Assembly (NCBI GenBank): GCA_001971685.1
Contig: CP019326.1
Coordinates: 1,922,001 to 1,986,000 of the forward strand
Length of the DNA: 64,000 nucleotides
Reading direction: 5' to 3'
DNA from: Halomonas sp. 1513
Lineage (GTDB): Bacteria; Pseudomonadota; Gammaproteobacteria; Pseudomonadales; Halomonadaceae
Shown here: positions 34,565 through 44,417 of the stretch, in pieces
Layout of the letters: every line of letters begins with the position of its first letter
How positions within the stretch are numbered: the first letter of the stretch is position 1
The notes under the pieces: model-generated
Databases searched by the model: none
Told to the model about the DNA's origin: nothing
The model's input: the letters and a program-made list of their open reading frames with translations, nothing else
Made by a program: the position numbers and the translations under genes

Positions 34565-35626
34565 TTGAGTGCAGCCAAGATCAAGGTGCTGTGTGTCGAT
34601 GACTCGGCGCTGATTCGCGATCTGCTCAGCGAGATCATCAATGAGCATGACGATATGGAAGTGGTCGCGGTGGCGCCCGATCCGCTCGCCGCGCGCGATC
34701 TGATCAAGCAGCACAACCCCGATGTGCTGACCCTCGACGTCGAGATGCCGCGCATGGATGGCCTGGACTTTCTCGAGCGCCTGATGCGCTTGCGGCCGAT
34801 GCCGGTACTGATGGTCTCGTCGCTGACCCAGGCCGGCTCCGAGGTCACGCTCAGGGCCCTCGAGCTGGGCGCGGTGGACTTCGTGGCCAAGCCGGCGCTG
34901 GGGATCCGTAGCGGGATGCTAGAGTATGCGGAGCTGATCGCCGACAAGATTCGTGCCGCGGCGCGCTCGCGTCCGCGCCAGGCCCGGCGCAGCGATGCGC
35001 CGGCCCCCAAGGCCCTCAAGGCGCCGCTGATCACCAGCGAGAAGCTGCTGATCATCGGTGCCTCGACCGGCGGTACCGAGGCGATTCGCCAGGTGCTCGA
35101 GCCGCTACCCGCCAACAGCCCGGCGATTCTGATCACTCAGCACATGCCCGGGGGCTTTACCCGCTCGTTTGCCGAGCGCCTCGACAAGCTGTGTCGGATC
35201 ACCGTCAAGGAAGCCCAGGACGGCGAGCGAGTACTGCCAGGGCACGCCTATATTGCCCCGGGCGACCAGCATCTGGAGCTGGTGCGCAGCGGCGCCAACT
35301 ACGTGGCGCGCCTCAACGACGGTCCGCCGGTCAATCGCCACCGCCCCTCGGTTGACGTGCTGTTCGACTCGGCGGCCAAGCACGCCGGGCGCAATGCCAT
35401 TGGCGTGCTGCTCACCGGTATGGGCAAGGACGGTGCCAGGGGGCTCTTGACAATGCGGCAGGCGGGGGCGGTGACGCTGGCCCAGGACGAGGCCAGCTGC
35501 GTGGTGTTCGGTATGCCCCGGGAGGCCATCGCGCTGGGCGGAGCCAGCGAGGTGGTCAGCCTGGATGAGATCGCCCCGCGGCTGATGGCGCTGGTGGCGG
35601 CGTCGGGTCGGGCGCAGCGCGTGTAG
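34565..35626 (+). CDS. cheB: chemoreceptor methylesterase/deamidase CheB
   Basis: Removes receptor methyl groups and deamidates glutamines when phosphorylated by CheA. The 353 residues hold a receiver domain (1-125: '[14 protein letters not shown]', phospho-Asp in '[11 protein letters not shown]', '[13 protein letters not shown]') and a C-terminal esterase with the catalytic '[14 protein letters not shown]' serine, '[16 protein letters not shown]' histidine and '[13 protein letters not shown]' aspartate. The start is TTG, supported by a perfect AAAGGAGGT five bases upstream. No cheD lies between cheR and cheB, so deamidation would rest on CheB. Confidence 0.96.
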   Translation: MSAAKIKVLCVDDSALIRDLLSEIINEHDDMEVVAVAPDPLAARDLIKQHNPDVLTLDVEMPRMDGLDFLERLMRLRPMPVLMVSSLTQAGSEVTLRALELGAVDFVAKPALGIRSGMLEYAELIADKIRAAARSRPRQARRSDAPAPKALKAPLITSEKLLIIGASTGGTEAIRQVLEPLPANSPAILITQHMPGGFTRSFAERLDKLCRITVKEAQDGERVLPGHAYIAPGDQHLELVRSGANYVARLNDGPPVNRHRPSVDVLFDSAAKHAGRNAIGVLLTGMGKDGARGLLTMRQAGAVTLAQDEASCVVFGMPREAIALGGASEVVSLDEIAPRLMALVAASGRAQRV

Positions 35627-35709
35627 ATGCTCCGAGAAACTGCCGTAAGCAACGCCAATCCGTTGGATGGCGGGCGGGGTTAAAAAATTACCATTAAGGA
35701 TACGCCGGG

Positions 35710-37416
35710 ATGATGGGACTACTTCGCAACCTCAAGATCAGCTTGCTGGTAAATGTGGTATTGGCTGCCTTTATCGTGATGTTTGGCGCGCTGCTGGTGC
35801 TCAGCTCGCTGGCGTCACGCAGCGCCAACCAGACCATCGAGCTGCAGACGCAGATCAGCGATCACCAGCTCAACGAGTTCAACCGCGCCGAAGCGCTCCT
35901 CAACCAGGGGCGGGTCAATCTCGAGTCGGGCCTGGGGCATATGATGGTCGGTCGCATGGGCGAGGCGCGTGAGGCCGGCGAGGCGGCTGAAGGGTTCCTG
36001 GACCGTGCCCAGACGCGTTTCCAGAGCTTCGTCGATAGCCCGAAAACGCCCCAGGGTGAGGCGCTGGCCGAGCCGGTCGTCGAACACTTTGCCACCTTGA
36101 TGGATATGGCCCGAGAGCAGGTCGTGACCCTGGATCAGATGGATACCAGCGGCTTTGCCCGGGTGCGCTCCGATATGCAGGAGCCCGGCGAGCAGTTGGC
36201 CGAGGCCTCGGCGGCCTTCGTCAGCCATGCGGGGAGTCGCGTGACAGAACAGCGCGCCGCCTACGACCGCCAGGCGCAGCTCTTTTCCTGGCTCGCGCTT
36301 GGCATGCTGGCGCTGGTGGTAGTGCTGGTGATCGCCCTGTTCGTGGTGCTGCGCGCCCTGCTGGTGCAGCCGCTAGGCCGGGCGGTGGAGAGCCTGGAGC
36401 GGATTGCCGAGGCAGACCTCTCGGAGGAGATCCAGGTCAAAGGACGCAACGAGATCGGTCAGCTGTTCAACGCCATGCGCAATATGCAGCAGAGCCTGAT
36501 GCGCATCGTCGGCGACGTGCGCCAGAGCAGCAACTCGATCCACGTCGGCACCCGCGAGATCGCCACGGGCAACGCCGACCTCTCCTCGCGCACCGAGCAG
36601 CAGGCCGCGTCGCTCGAGGAGACCGCCACCAGCATGGAAGAGCTGACCGCGACCGTGAAGCAGAATGCCGACAACGCGCGCCAGGCCAGCGGGCTGGCCC
36701 TGGATGCCTCGAGCACCGCTAGCCGCGGCGGCGAGGTGGTCGACCGGGTGATTACCACCATGCACGGTATCTCCGGCAGCTCGCAGAAGATCGCCGATAT
36801 CACCGGGGTGATCGATTCGATCGCCTTCCAGACCAATATCCTGGCGCTCAATGCCTCGGTGGAGGCGGCGCGGGCCGGCGAGCAGGGCCGCGGTTTTGCG
36901 GTGGTGGCCGGCGAGGTGCGCAACCTGGCGGGGCGCAGCGCGGATGCCGCCAAGGAGATCAAGACCCTGATCGAGAGCTCGGTGTCCCAGGTACAGGAAG
37001 GCTCGACGCTGGTCGAACAGGCCGGCGAGACCATGCAGGAGGTGGTCGCCGCGGTCAAGCGCGTCACCGACATCATGGATGAGATCTCGGCCGCCTCTCA
37101 GGAGCAGAGCGATGGCATCGAGCAGGTCAGCCAGGCCGTCAGCCAGATGGACGAGGTGACGCAGCAGAACGCCGCCCTCGTACAGCAGGCGGCGGCCGCG
37201 GCCGTCTCGCTGGAGGATCAGGCTAACCGGCTCGAGCAGGCAGTCGCGGTATTCCGCCTGCACGGCGCCGCGCAGCATGAGGCCCTGCCGCAGGCGGAAG
37301 GCGGCGCGCGGCGCGAGGCGCCCGCCCAGTTGGCCCGCCCGCCCGCAGAAACACCGGCGCCGGCCGCTCGCAAACGCCGCGAGCCGGTGACCGAGGATGA
37401 CTGGGAAGAATTCTGA
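35710..37416 (+). CDS. methyl-accepting chemotaxis protein
   Basis: The third receptor, 568 residues, of the same layout as that at 29643: helix 1 (about 12-33), a helical periplasmic domain to about 190, helix 2 (about 194-218), HAMP, and a signalling domain with the tip '[20 protein letters not shown]'. It ends 'EDDWEEF', again a CheR-type tether. The ligand domain differs from the first receptor. A GCCGTAAG with TAGA 14 bases before it (35624-35649) is a weak sigma-28-like candidate. ATG 35710 or the adjacent ATG 35713 may be used. Confidence 0.93.
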   Translation: MMGLLRNLKISLLVNVVLAAFIVMFGALLVLSSLASRSANQTIELQTQISDHQLNEFNRAEALLNQGRVNLESGLGHMMVGRMGEAREAGEAAEGFLDRAQTRFQSFVDSPKTPQGEALAEPVVEHFATLMDMAREQVVTLDQMDTSGFARVRSDMQEPGEQLAEASAAFVSHAGSRVTEQRAAYDRQAQLFSWLALGMLALVVVLVIALFVVLRALLVQPLGRAVESLERIAEADLSEEIQVKGRNEIGQLFNAMRNMQQSLMRIVGDVRQSSNSIHVGTREIATGNADLSSRTEQQAASLEETATSMEELTATVKQNADNARQASGLALDASSTASRGGEVVDRVITTMHGISGSSQKIADITGVIDSIAFQTNILALNASVEAARAGEQGRGFAVVAGEVRNLAGRSADAAKEIKTLIESSVSQVQEGSTLVEQAGETMQEVVAAVKRVTDIMDEISAASQEQSDGIEQVSQAVSQMDEVTQQNAALVQQAAAAAVSLEDQANRLEQAVAVFRLHGAAQHEALPQAEGGARREAPAQLARPPAETPAPAARKRREPVTEDDWEEF

Positions 37417-37446
37417 ACGCGTCGCCCGCGACGTAACGCCCCTAGC

Positions 37447-37465
37447 GGGCCGGCCGCGCCGGCCC
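37447..37465 (+). other. GC-rich hairpin between MCP and cheY
   Basis: GGGCCGGC-CGC-GCCGGCCC is a perfect eight-pair stem with a three-base loop and no T run, flanked on both sides by a GACGTAACG copy (from about 37429 and 37479). It could attenuate read-through into cheYZ or stabilise mRNA ends. Its role is not shown. Confidence 0.4.
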
Positions 37466-37498
37466 TGATCGACCGCCATGACGTAACGAGGAACACCG

Positions 37499-37888
37499 AT
37501 GGCCGACAAGAACATGAGTATTCTGGTGGTGGACGACTTTCCGACCATGCGCCGCATCGTGCGTAGCCTGCTCAAGGAGCTGGGCTTCACCAACGTGGAA
37601 GAGGCCGAGGACGGCCAGGATGGACTGGCCAAGTTGCGCAGCGGCAACTTCGAGTTCGTGGTGTCGGACTGGAACATGCCCAATCTCGATGGCCTGGAGA
37701 TGCTTAAGCAGATCCGCGCCGATGACGCCCTCAAGGACCTGCCGGTGCTGATGGTGACCGCCGAGGCCAAGAAAGAGAACATCATCGCTGCCGCCCAGGC
37801 CGGCGCCAACGGCTATGTGGTCAAGCCGTTCACCGCCGCGACCCTCGAAGAGAAGCTCAACAAGATCTTCGAGAAGCTGGGCATGTGA
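37499..37888 (+). CDS. cheY: chemotaxis response regulator CheY
   Basis: The 129-residue single receiver domain that, once phosphorylated by CheA, binds the motor switch. Acidic pocket '[20 protein letters not shown]', phospho-Asp in '[13 protein letters not shown]', '[13 protein letters not shown]' (Thr) and 'VKPFTAATL' (Lys) are all present. It is nearly colinear with E. coli CheY. GAGGAACACC precedes the ATG. cheZ follows after 55 bases. Confidence 0.97.
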   Translation: MADKNMSILVVDDFPTMRRIVRSLLKELGFTNVEEAEDGQDGLAKLRSGNFEFVVSDWNMPNLDGLEMLKQIRADDALKDLPVLMVTAEAKKENIIAAAQAGANGYVVKPFTAATLEEKLNKIFEKLGM

Positions 37889-37943
37889 GCAGGCTGATTT
37901 CACTCATCGATGGCCAACAGCCGGCCTCAAGGAGATGACGATT

Positions 37944-38633
37944 ATGAGCGATGCACAGCGTGCGTCTGCCCAGGGGGCGGCCGGCGGCGACGACCTGGTT
38001 CACCGCATTGGCCACCTGACGCGTATGCTGCGCGAGAGCATGCGCGAGCTGGGCCTCGACAAGGAGATCGAGCGCGCCGCCGAGGCGATTCCCGATGCTC
38101 GTGACCGCTTGAGCTACGTGGCGTCGATGACCGAGCAGGCCGCCGACCGCGCGCTCAATGCCATCGATCGCGCCCAACCCATCCAGGATACGCTGGGCAG
38201 TGAGGCCGAGGCGCTCGACAAGCAGTGGCAGGCGTGGTTCGAGAACCCCATGGAGCTCGACGAGGCCAAGGCGCTGGTTCAGGAGACCCGCAGCTATCTG
38301 GGCAAGGTGCCGGCCCAGACCCAGGCCACCAGCGCCGAGCTGATGGAAATCATGATGGCCCAGGATTTCCAGGACCTCACCGGCCAGGTCATCAAGAAGA
38401 TGATGGAGGTGATCCGCGAGATCGAGCATCAGCTGGTGCAGGTGCTGCTCGACAGCGTGCCCGAAGGCGAGGAGCGCGAGAAGATGCAGCGCCGCGCCGA
38501 GGGCCAGTGGCAAGCGGACGCCAAGAAGCGTGAGGAGTCGCTGCTCAACGGACCGCAGATCAAGCCCGAGGGCGCCGATGTGGTCAGTTCCCAGGACCAG
38601 GTCGACGACCTGCTCGACGAGCTGGGGTTCTAG
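37944..38633 (+). CDS. cheZ: CheY-P phosphatase CheZ
   Basis: Dephosphorylates CheY-P to end the tumble signal. The 229-residue protein is largely a long helical hairpin. The catalytic stretch 'AQDFQDLTGQVIKKMM' contains the Asp and Gln used for catalysis, and the C-terminal 'DQVDDLLDELGF' is the CheY-binding peptide. ATG 37944 is chosen because AAGGAG ends nine bases before it. The in-frame ATG at 37935 directly touches that site. Confidence 0.95.
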   Translation: MSDAQRASAQGAAGGDDLVHRIGHLTRMLRESMRELGLDKEIERAAEAIPDARDRLSYVASMTEQAADRALNAIDRAQPIQDTLGSEAEALDKQWQAWFENPMELDEAKALVQETRSYLGKVPAQTQATSAELMEIMMAQDFQDLTGQVIKKMMEVIREIEHQLVQVLLDSVPEGEEREKMQRRAEGQWQADAKKREESLLNGPQIKPEGADVVSSQDQVDDLLDELGF

Positions 38634-38673
38634 CCTCTCCGTCAGTACGCCCTTGCCCAATGCCGACAGCGCG

Positions 38674-38717
38674 GTAGTCGTGAATAACGCCACGATTGCC
38701 GCGCTGTTTGGCGTATC
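38674..38717 (+). promoter_or_regulatory. candidate FlhDC box upstream of flhB
   Basis: GAATAACG at 38682-38689, 12 bases, then CGCTGTTTGGCGTATC at 38702-38717 fits the FlhD4C2 site layout (AAATAGCG-N10-12-CGCTATTTNNNSCRTT) with a few mismatches. It lies 70-110 bases before flhB in a 152-base gap, where a class-2 promoter is expected. The left outer part fits poorly. Confidence 0.4.
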
Positions 38718-38785
38718 ACCCTTGCCTCCCTTTCCCGACAATGGCCAGCGTCCACCCCTCAGCCTCGTGAAGACGCCCACGCGCC

Positions 38786-39970
38786 ATGGCCGAACAGAGC
38801 AGCGATCAGGAAAAGACCGAAGAAGCCACGCCGCGACGCCTGCAGAAGGCCCGCGACGATGGCCAGGTTGCGCGTTCCCGTGAGTTGACCACCTTCATGC
38901 TGCTGCTGGGCGGGGTGATAGGGCTCTACACCATGGGCGCGATGCTCTACGACCAGTTGGGCCTGGCCATGGAGCAGGCGTTCCTGTTCGAGCGCCGGCA
39001 CGCCTTCGAAGTGATGCCGATGCTGACGCATATCTTCAACATCGGCCAGCACACCCTGCTGACCATGCTGCCACTGTTCCTGCTGCTGATGGTGGTGGCG
39101 CTGGTGGCGCCGGCACTGCTCGGCGGCTGGCTGATCTCCGCCAAGTCGCTCAAGCCGCAGCTGTCGAAGCTCAATCCGCTCAAGGGGCTCAAGCGGATGT
39201 TCGGTGTCCAGGCGGTGATCGAGCTGCTCAAGGCGATCGCCAAGTCGCTGCTGGTGGGAGGCGTGGCCTTGACCTTCCTGTATACCAACCGCGGTCGCTA
39301 CCTGAGCCTGATGGACATGCCGATCCAGCAGGCGCTGGCCAGCGCCATGCAGCTGGCGGCACTGGCCTGCGGGCTGATCGTCCTGGCGCTGGTGGTGGTG
39401 ATCCTGATCGACGTGCCTTACCAGCTGTGGAGCCACGCCAAGAAGCTGCGCATGAGCAAGGAAGAGGTCAAGCGTGAGCACAAGGAGTCGGAGGGTGACC
39501 CGCACCTCAAGGCGCGGATTCGCTCGCAGCAGCAGTCGATGGCGCGCAATCGCATGATGAGCAAAGTCCCCGAAGCGGACGTGATCGTCACCAACCCGAC
39601 CCACTACGCGGTGGCGCTGAGCTACGACGATGGCCTGATGTCGGCGCCGCGGGTGGTGGCCAAGGGCGCCGACATGGTGGCTGCCAGAATCCGCGAGATG
39701 GGCGAAGCGCACGGCGTGCCGCTGCTCGAGGCGCCGCCGCTGGCCCGCGCGCTCTACCACCACGTCGACCTCGACCGCGAGATCCCCGCAGCGCTGTATA
39801 CCGCGGTGGCCGAGGTCCTGGCCTGGGCCTTCCGCCTCAAGCGCGCCCAGGACGGCGTGGAGGCGATGCCCGAGACGCCCACTGACCTGGCGGTCCCGGC
39901 CGAACTCGATGCCAAGGCGCCTAACGCCGCGGCGTCTGGAGAGAATGATGCAACCGAGGAGCCTCGATGA
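38786..39970 (+). CDS. flhB: flagellar export apparatus protein FlhB
   Basis: The substrate-specificity switch of the flagellar type III secretion system, 394 residues. Four membrane helices lie within residues about 30-210. The linker leads to the cytoplasmic tail with the self-cleaving 'VIVTNPTHYAVALSY' (near 270). The N-terminal 'SDQEKTEEATPRRLQKARDD' is diagnostic. The C-terminal 35 residues after the tail domain are variable and acidic. ATGA overlap couples it to flhA. A stand-alone paralogue of its tail is encoded at 23371. Confidence 0.97.
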   Translation: MAEQSSDQEKTEEATPRRLQKARDDGQVARSRELTTFMLLLGGVIGLYTMGAMLYDQLGLAMEQAFLFERRHAFEVMPMLTHIFNIGQHTLLTMLPLFLLLMVVALVAPALLGGWLISAKSLKPQLSKLNPLKGLKRMFGVQAVIELLKAIAKSLLVGGVALTFLYTNRGRYLSLMDMPIQQALASAMQLAALACGLIVLALVVVILIDVPYQLWSHAKKLRMSKEEVKREHKESEGDPHLKARIRSQQQSMARNRMMSKVPEADVIVTNPTHYAVALSYDDGLMSAPRVVAKGADMVAARIREMGEAHGVPLLEAPPLARALYHHVDLDREIPAALYTAVAEVLAWAFRLKRAQDGVEAMPETPTDLAVPAELDAKAPNAAASGENDATEEPR

Positions 39971-42051
39971 GAGCGCTGACTGATCTGCTGGGCCGTCGCG
40001 ACTGGATGGGCGACGTGCGCATGAAACTGCTGGCCGGCCCGATCCTGATCCTCATGATCCTGTCGATGATGATCCTGCCGCTGCCGCCGTTCGCACTGGA
40101 CATGTTCTTCACCTTCAATATCGCGCTGGCGGTGATGGTGCTGCTGGTCAGCATGTTTACCCAGAAACCCCTCGACTTCGCCGCCTTTCCGGCGATTCTG
40201 CTGTTCACCACGCTGCTGCGGCTGTCGCTGAACGTCGCCTCGACCCGGGTGATCCTGATGGAAGGGCACAGCGGCGGCGACTCGGCGGGCAAGGTCATCG
40301 AGGCGTTCGGCCAGTTCCTGGTCGGTGGCAACTTCGCGGTGGGCCTGGTGGTGTTCCTGATCCTGATCGTCATCAATTTCATGGTCATCACCAAGGGCGC
40401 CGGGCGCATTGCCGAGGTAGGGGCGCGCTTCATGCTCGACGCCATGCCCGGCAAGCAGATGGCCATCGATGCCGACCTCAACGCCGGCCTGATCGGCGAG
40501 GACGATGCGCGCAAGCGGCGCGCTGAGGTGGCCCAGGAGGCCGACTTCTACGGCTCGATGGACGGTGCCAGCAAGTTCGTGCGTGGCGACGCCATGGCCG
40601 GCCTGGTGATCATGGTGGTCAATATCATCGGTGGCCTGCTGATCGGCATGCTGCAGCACGGCATGGACTTCGGCAGCGCGGCGCGCACCTATACCCTGAT
40701 GACCATCGGCGATGGCCTGGTGGCGCAGATCCCGGCGCTGGTGATCTCCACCGCGGCGGGCGTGACGGTGTCGCGGGTCAACACCGATGAAGACGTCGGC
40801 CAGCAGATGATCAGCCAGCTGTTCGTCAATCCCCAGGTACTGATCCTGTCGGCCTGCGTAATGGGCTTGCTGGGCATGGTGCCGGGGATGCCCAACTTCG
40901 TGTTCCTGTTCTTCACCGCGCTGCTGGGCAGCTTGGCCTGGTGGCTGATGCGCCGCGAGGAGAGCGCCATCGCCGAGCAGGAGATCAGCGCGGCACCGCC
41001 GCCGGCGCCCGAGGCGCCAGAGGCCAGTTGGGACGATGTCCAACTGGTCGATACGTTGGGCCTGGAGGTCGGCCACCGGCTGATTCCGCTGGTCGACCAT
41101 CGCCAGCAGGGCGAGCTGCTGGGACGGATCAAGAGCGTGCGCAAGAAATTCGCCCAGGACGTCGGCTTCCTGCCGGCGGTGGTGCATATCCGCGACAACC
41201 TGGAGCTGGGGCCCAATACCTACGTGATCTCGCTCAAGGGCGTGGAAGTGGGCCGCGGCGACGCCTTCCCGGGCAAGTGGCTGGCCATCGACCCGGGGCA
41301 GGTGTCGGGGCACGTCGAGGGTACCGAAACCACCGATCCGGCCTTTGGCCTGCCGGCGGTATGGATCGATACGGCGCAGCGCGAGCACGCTCAGGTCTAC
41401 GGCTATACCGTGGTCGATGCCGGCACCGTGGTGGCCACCCATCTCAATCACCTGCTGCACCGCCACGCCAGCGAGATGCTGGGCCGCGGCGAGGTGCAGC
41501 AGCTGCTCGACAAGCTCGGCGAGGACAACAAGGCGCTGGTCGAGGACGTGGTGCCCAAGGCGATCACCCTCACCACCCTGCAGCGACTGCTGCAGAACCT
41601 GCTCGACGAGGAGGTGTCGATCCGCGACATGCGCACCATCCTCGACACCCTGGCCGAGCACGCCGGCCCGCAGAGCGATGCGGCGAGCCTCACCGAGGTG
41701 GTGCGCGTGGCGCTGGGCCGCTCGATCACCCAGCAGTGGTTCCCCGGTGGCGAGGAGCTGCACGTGATCGGACTGGATGCCAACCTCGAGCAGGTGCTGA
41801 TGCAGGCCATGAACAACGGCGGTGCACTCGAGCCGGGGCTCGCCGATACCCTGATGCGCGAGGCCGAGGAGGCGCTCAGCCGTCAGGAAATGGCCGGCGA
41901 GCCGCCGGTGCTGGTGGTGCAGCACAGCCTGCGCGCGGTGCTGTCGCGCTTCCTGCGGCGTCGACTTCGTCATCTGGTGGTGCTGTCCCAGGCCGAGATT
42001 CCCGATGACCGCACCCTGCGTGTGACCAGTACGGTAGGGGCGCGCGGATGA
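39967..42051 (+). CDS. flhA: flagellar export gate protein FlhA
   Basis: The main inner-membrane export gate, 694 residues. Seven or eight membrane helices occupy the first ~330, including 'PLPPFALDMFFTFNIALAVM' and the FHIPEP-type region 'FLVGGNFAVGLVVFLILIVI'. The cytoplasmic export-substrate platform follows, ending about residue 690. The cytoplasmic loop 'GARFMLDAMPGKQMAIDADL' is the most conserved stretch. Length is normal. flhF begins 49 bases downstream. Confidence 0.97.
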   Translation: MRALTDLLGRRDWMGDVRMKLLAGPILILMILSMMILPLPPFALDMFFTFNIALAVMVLLVSMFTQKPLDFAAFPAILLFTTLLRLSLNVASTRVILMEGHSGGDSAGKVIEAFGQFLVGGNFAVGLVVFLILIVINFMVITKGAGRIAEVGARFMLDAMPGKQMAIDADLNAGLIGEDDARKRRAEVAQEADFYGSMDGASKFVRGDAMAGLVIMVVNIIGGLLIGMLQHGMDFGSAARTYTLMTIGDGLVAQIPALVISTAAGVTVSRVNTDEDVGQQMISQLFVNPQVLILSACVMGLLGMVPGMPNFVFLFFTALLGSLAWWLMRREESAIAEQEISAAPPPAPEAPEASWDDVQLVDTLGLEVGHRLIPLVDHRQQGELLGRIKSVRKKFAQDVGFLPAVVHIRDNLELGPNTYVISLKGVEVGRGDAFPGKWLAIDPGQVSGHVEGTETTDPAFGLPAVWIDTAQREHAQVYGYTVVDAGTVVATHLNHLLHRHASEMLGRGEVQQLLDKLGEDNKALVEDVVPKAITLTTLQRLLQNLLDEEVSIRDMRTILDTLAEHAGPQSDAASLTEVVRVALGRSITQQWFPGGEELHVIGLDANLEQVLMQAMNNGGALEPGLADTLMREAEEALSRQEMAGEPPVLVVQHSLRAVLSRFLRRRLRHLVVLSQAEIPDDRTLRVTSTVGARG

Positions 42052-42100
42052 GCCGGCGCCTTGAATCTGCCATTGAATTCCAGCCTGTGAGGGGCGTGCG

Positions 42101-44416
42101 ATGAGTGTTCAACGTTTTCTCGGCGTCAACAGCCGTGAGGCCATGCGCCAGGTGCGTGCTGCGCTGGGCGACGACGCCCTGATTCTTTCCAATCGCAACG
42201 TCGACGGCGGCGTGGAGGTCCTCGCCCTGGCCGACGATGCCCATGGCCGCATGACGGCATCGACGCCTGCCGAGGCGGCGTCGCCGGTGCCCGGGTTGCG
42301 CTCGCCCGCCGATGCCTCGCGCCAGGCTCAAGCCTATGCCAGCCAGGCGGCGGTGCGCCGGCCGCCGTCAACGCCTCAGCACCACACCGAGCCGTCGCCG
42401 GCGGCCGAGGCGCCGGCAGCGGCGCAGCCCGACTTTGCTGCGCTCAGCGCACGACTGCTCGGCGAAATGCAGGAGATGCGCGACATGCTGGGGCGCCAGC
42501 AGCGTGACCAGCGCGGCGACCGCGATCCTCTGACGCGGCTGCACCAGCGGCTGTGGTCGGCGGGGGTCGGTCCCCGCCTGTCCGCCGAGCTGCTCGCCGA
42601 GCTGCCGCCCGAACTGGCGTCGGCGGCTGATACGCAGGCGCAGGATGCCTGGCTGGGCCGCCAGCTTGCTGCACGGCTCAGCACGCCCGGCGACGAGGCG
42701 GCGCTGCTGGATGCGGGAGGCATCATCGCGCTGGTCGGCCCGACCGGCGTCGGCAAGACCACCACCACCGCCAAGCTGGCGGCGCGCTATGTGATGCGCC
42801 ATGGCAGTGAAGGCGTGGCGCTGGTGACCACCGACAGCTACCGCATCGGCGCCCACGAGCAGCTGCGCATCTATGCCCGGCTGCTGGGCGTCGAGGTGCA
42901 TGCCCAGGACGCCGATGCGCCCCTCGACGAGACCCTGGCACGGCTCGCCGACAAGCGGCTGGTGATCATCGACACCGTGGGCATGAGCCAGCGCGACCAG
43001 CGCCTGGTGCACCAGATCGAGCAGCTCTCCGCTAGCGGGCGCCGGGTGCGGCTGCTGCTGCTGCTCAACGCCGCTAGCCACGGCGACACCCTGGAGGACG
43101 TGATTCTCAGCTACCGCCAGGCGGCGCGGGCGGCCAACAATCGCCTCGACGACTGCATCCTCACCAAGCGCGATGAAGCGGCGCGACTCGGGCCGCTGCT
43201 GGACAGCGTGATTCGCCACGGGCTGCGTCTGCACTATGTCTCCCACGGCCAGCAGGTACCTGAGGACCTCAGCCTGGCCGAGGCCGGGGCACTGGTGGAC
43301 GATGCCTTGACGGTCGAGGGCGATTCGCCCTTTACGCCGGAGTTCAGCGCCCTGCGCGAACCGTTGGCGAGCGGCCAGAAACGTCTTACGGCGCTGTCGC
43401 GGGGACTACTGGGGCAGGGGCGTGCCCTGCGCGCGGCACTCGATGCTCTGCATGCCCACCAGCCTGGCTTCGCGCTGGTGGAGGCGGCCTGGCAGCTGGC
43501 CGCTGAGCCGTTGGCGCGTCAGCGCCACGCGCTCGAAGGGCTGCATGCGGCTCAGCTGACGGTGGCTCGCGAGGCCGGTGAAAGCAGCGCCCTGACCCTG
43601 CTGTGGGGCACCCAGCGAGTCAACGGCTGCGACTGGCGGCTGCCGTGCGGGGCGGTCACTGGGCAGGGCCAACTGCTGGCCGGCGGCTGGCAGGCCCAGC
43701 GACTGCCGGCCGGCGACGCCGAGCGACTCGAGTGGAGTGCTCAGCAGCTCGGCCCCCAGGCCCACGTGATGGGCTCGCTTCCGGCACCCGATGCGCTGGC
43801 CTGGCTGAGCGCCTGGCAGCAACCGTGGTTGGCGGCGGCCAAGCCCAATCAGCGGGTGCTGGTCGACGACCGGCGGGTGGCCGTTGCGGAGCTGGCGACG
43901 CTGGCGACGCTGCACGACGAACTGGCGTGCCGTCACCAGGGCCGGCGGTTGACGCTTGCCCTGCAGCAGGTGTCGGTGGGCTATGCTCCCCGGCGTGGCA
44001 GCGAGACGGCGATGCCGCTGTCGCTGTTCACCGCCACGCCGGTCGACCGCGACAGCGGCAAGCGCCTGGCACAGCGCTACTGGTTGGCGCCCCAGCCGCA
44101 TGAGGCGCGCCCCGCGGGGCTGATCGCCCAGCAGCTGCTGCTCAGCGAGATGCCGGGTATGACGCGCCGCGCCTGGCAGGGGCTGGCCGATGCCGGCCTC
44201 GATGGCATGGACGTCGAGCTGCGCCTGCAGCTCGCCCACGGGCTGGCCAGCGTGGCCTTGAACCTGGCCGCTGACGACGGCGACTGGGCGATGGACGTGC
44301 GCGCACAGCTGCTCGCCCTGCTCGGCAGCCAGCGCAGCCGCCAGGCGGCGACCCTGCTCGATGCCCTGATTCATCTGTTCACGGCGCGGGATGTGTTCCG
44401 CGAGGTGGCCGCCTGA
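42101..44416 (+). CDS. flhF: flagellar GTPase FlhF with a long C-terminal extension
   Basis: FlhF is an SRP-type GTPase that in polar flagellates sets flagellum position. At 771 residues this protein is far longer than usual (about 380-500). N-terminal B domain: 'MSVQRFLGVNSREAMRQVRA'. Linker rich in Ala/Pro (50-115). NG domain about 120-400: P-loop 'GPTGVGKTTTTAKLA' (from ~213), 'TTDSYRIGAHEQLRIYARLL', 'IIDTVGMSQRD' (Val where DTAGM is usual) and 'ILTKRDEAARLG'. Residues about 405-771 form an extra module I do not recognise, with mixed strands and helices and no low complexity. The FlhG-like gene starts 1 base after it. Confidence 0.88.
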   Translation: MSVQRFLGVNSREAMRQVRAALGDDALILSNRNVDGGVEVLALADDAHGRMTASTPAEAASPVPGLRSPADASRQAQAYASQAAVRRPPSTPQHHTEPSPAAEAPAAAQPDFAALSARLLGEMQEMRDMLGRQQRDQRGDRDPLTRLHQRLWSAGVGPRLSAELLAELPPELASAADTQAQDAWLGRQLAARLSTPGDEAALLDAGGIIALVGPTGVGKTTTTAKLAARYVMRHGSEGVALVTTDSYRIGAHEQLRIYARLLGVEVHAQDADAPLDETLARLADKRLVIIDTVGMSQRDQRLVHQIEQLSASGRRVRLLLLLNAASHGDTLEDVILSYRQAARAANNRLDDCILTKRDEAARLGPLLDSVIRHGLRLHYVSHGQQVPEDLSLAEAGALVDDALTVEGDSPFTPEFSALREPLASGQKRLTALSRGLLGQGRALRAALDALHAHQPGFALVEAAWQLAAEPLARQRHALEGLHAAQLTVAREAGESSALTLLWGTQRVNGCDWRLPCGAVTGQGQLLAGGWQAQRLPAGDAERLEWSAQQLGPQAHVMGSLPAPDALAWLSAWQQPWLAAAKPNQRVLVDDRRVAVAELATLATLHDELACRHQGRRLTLALQQVSVGYAPRRGSETAMPLSLFTATPVDRDSGKRLAQRYWLAPQPHEARPAGLIAQQLLLSEMPGMTRRAWQGLADAGLDGMDVELRLQLAHGLASVALNLAADDGDWAMDVRAQLLALLGSQRSRQAATLLDALIHLFTARDVFREVAA

Positions 44417-44417
44417 G

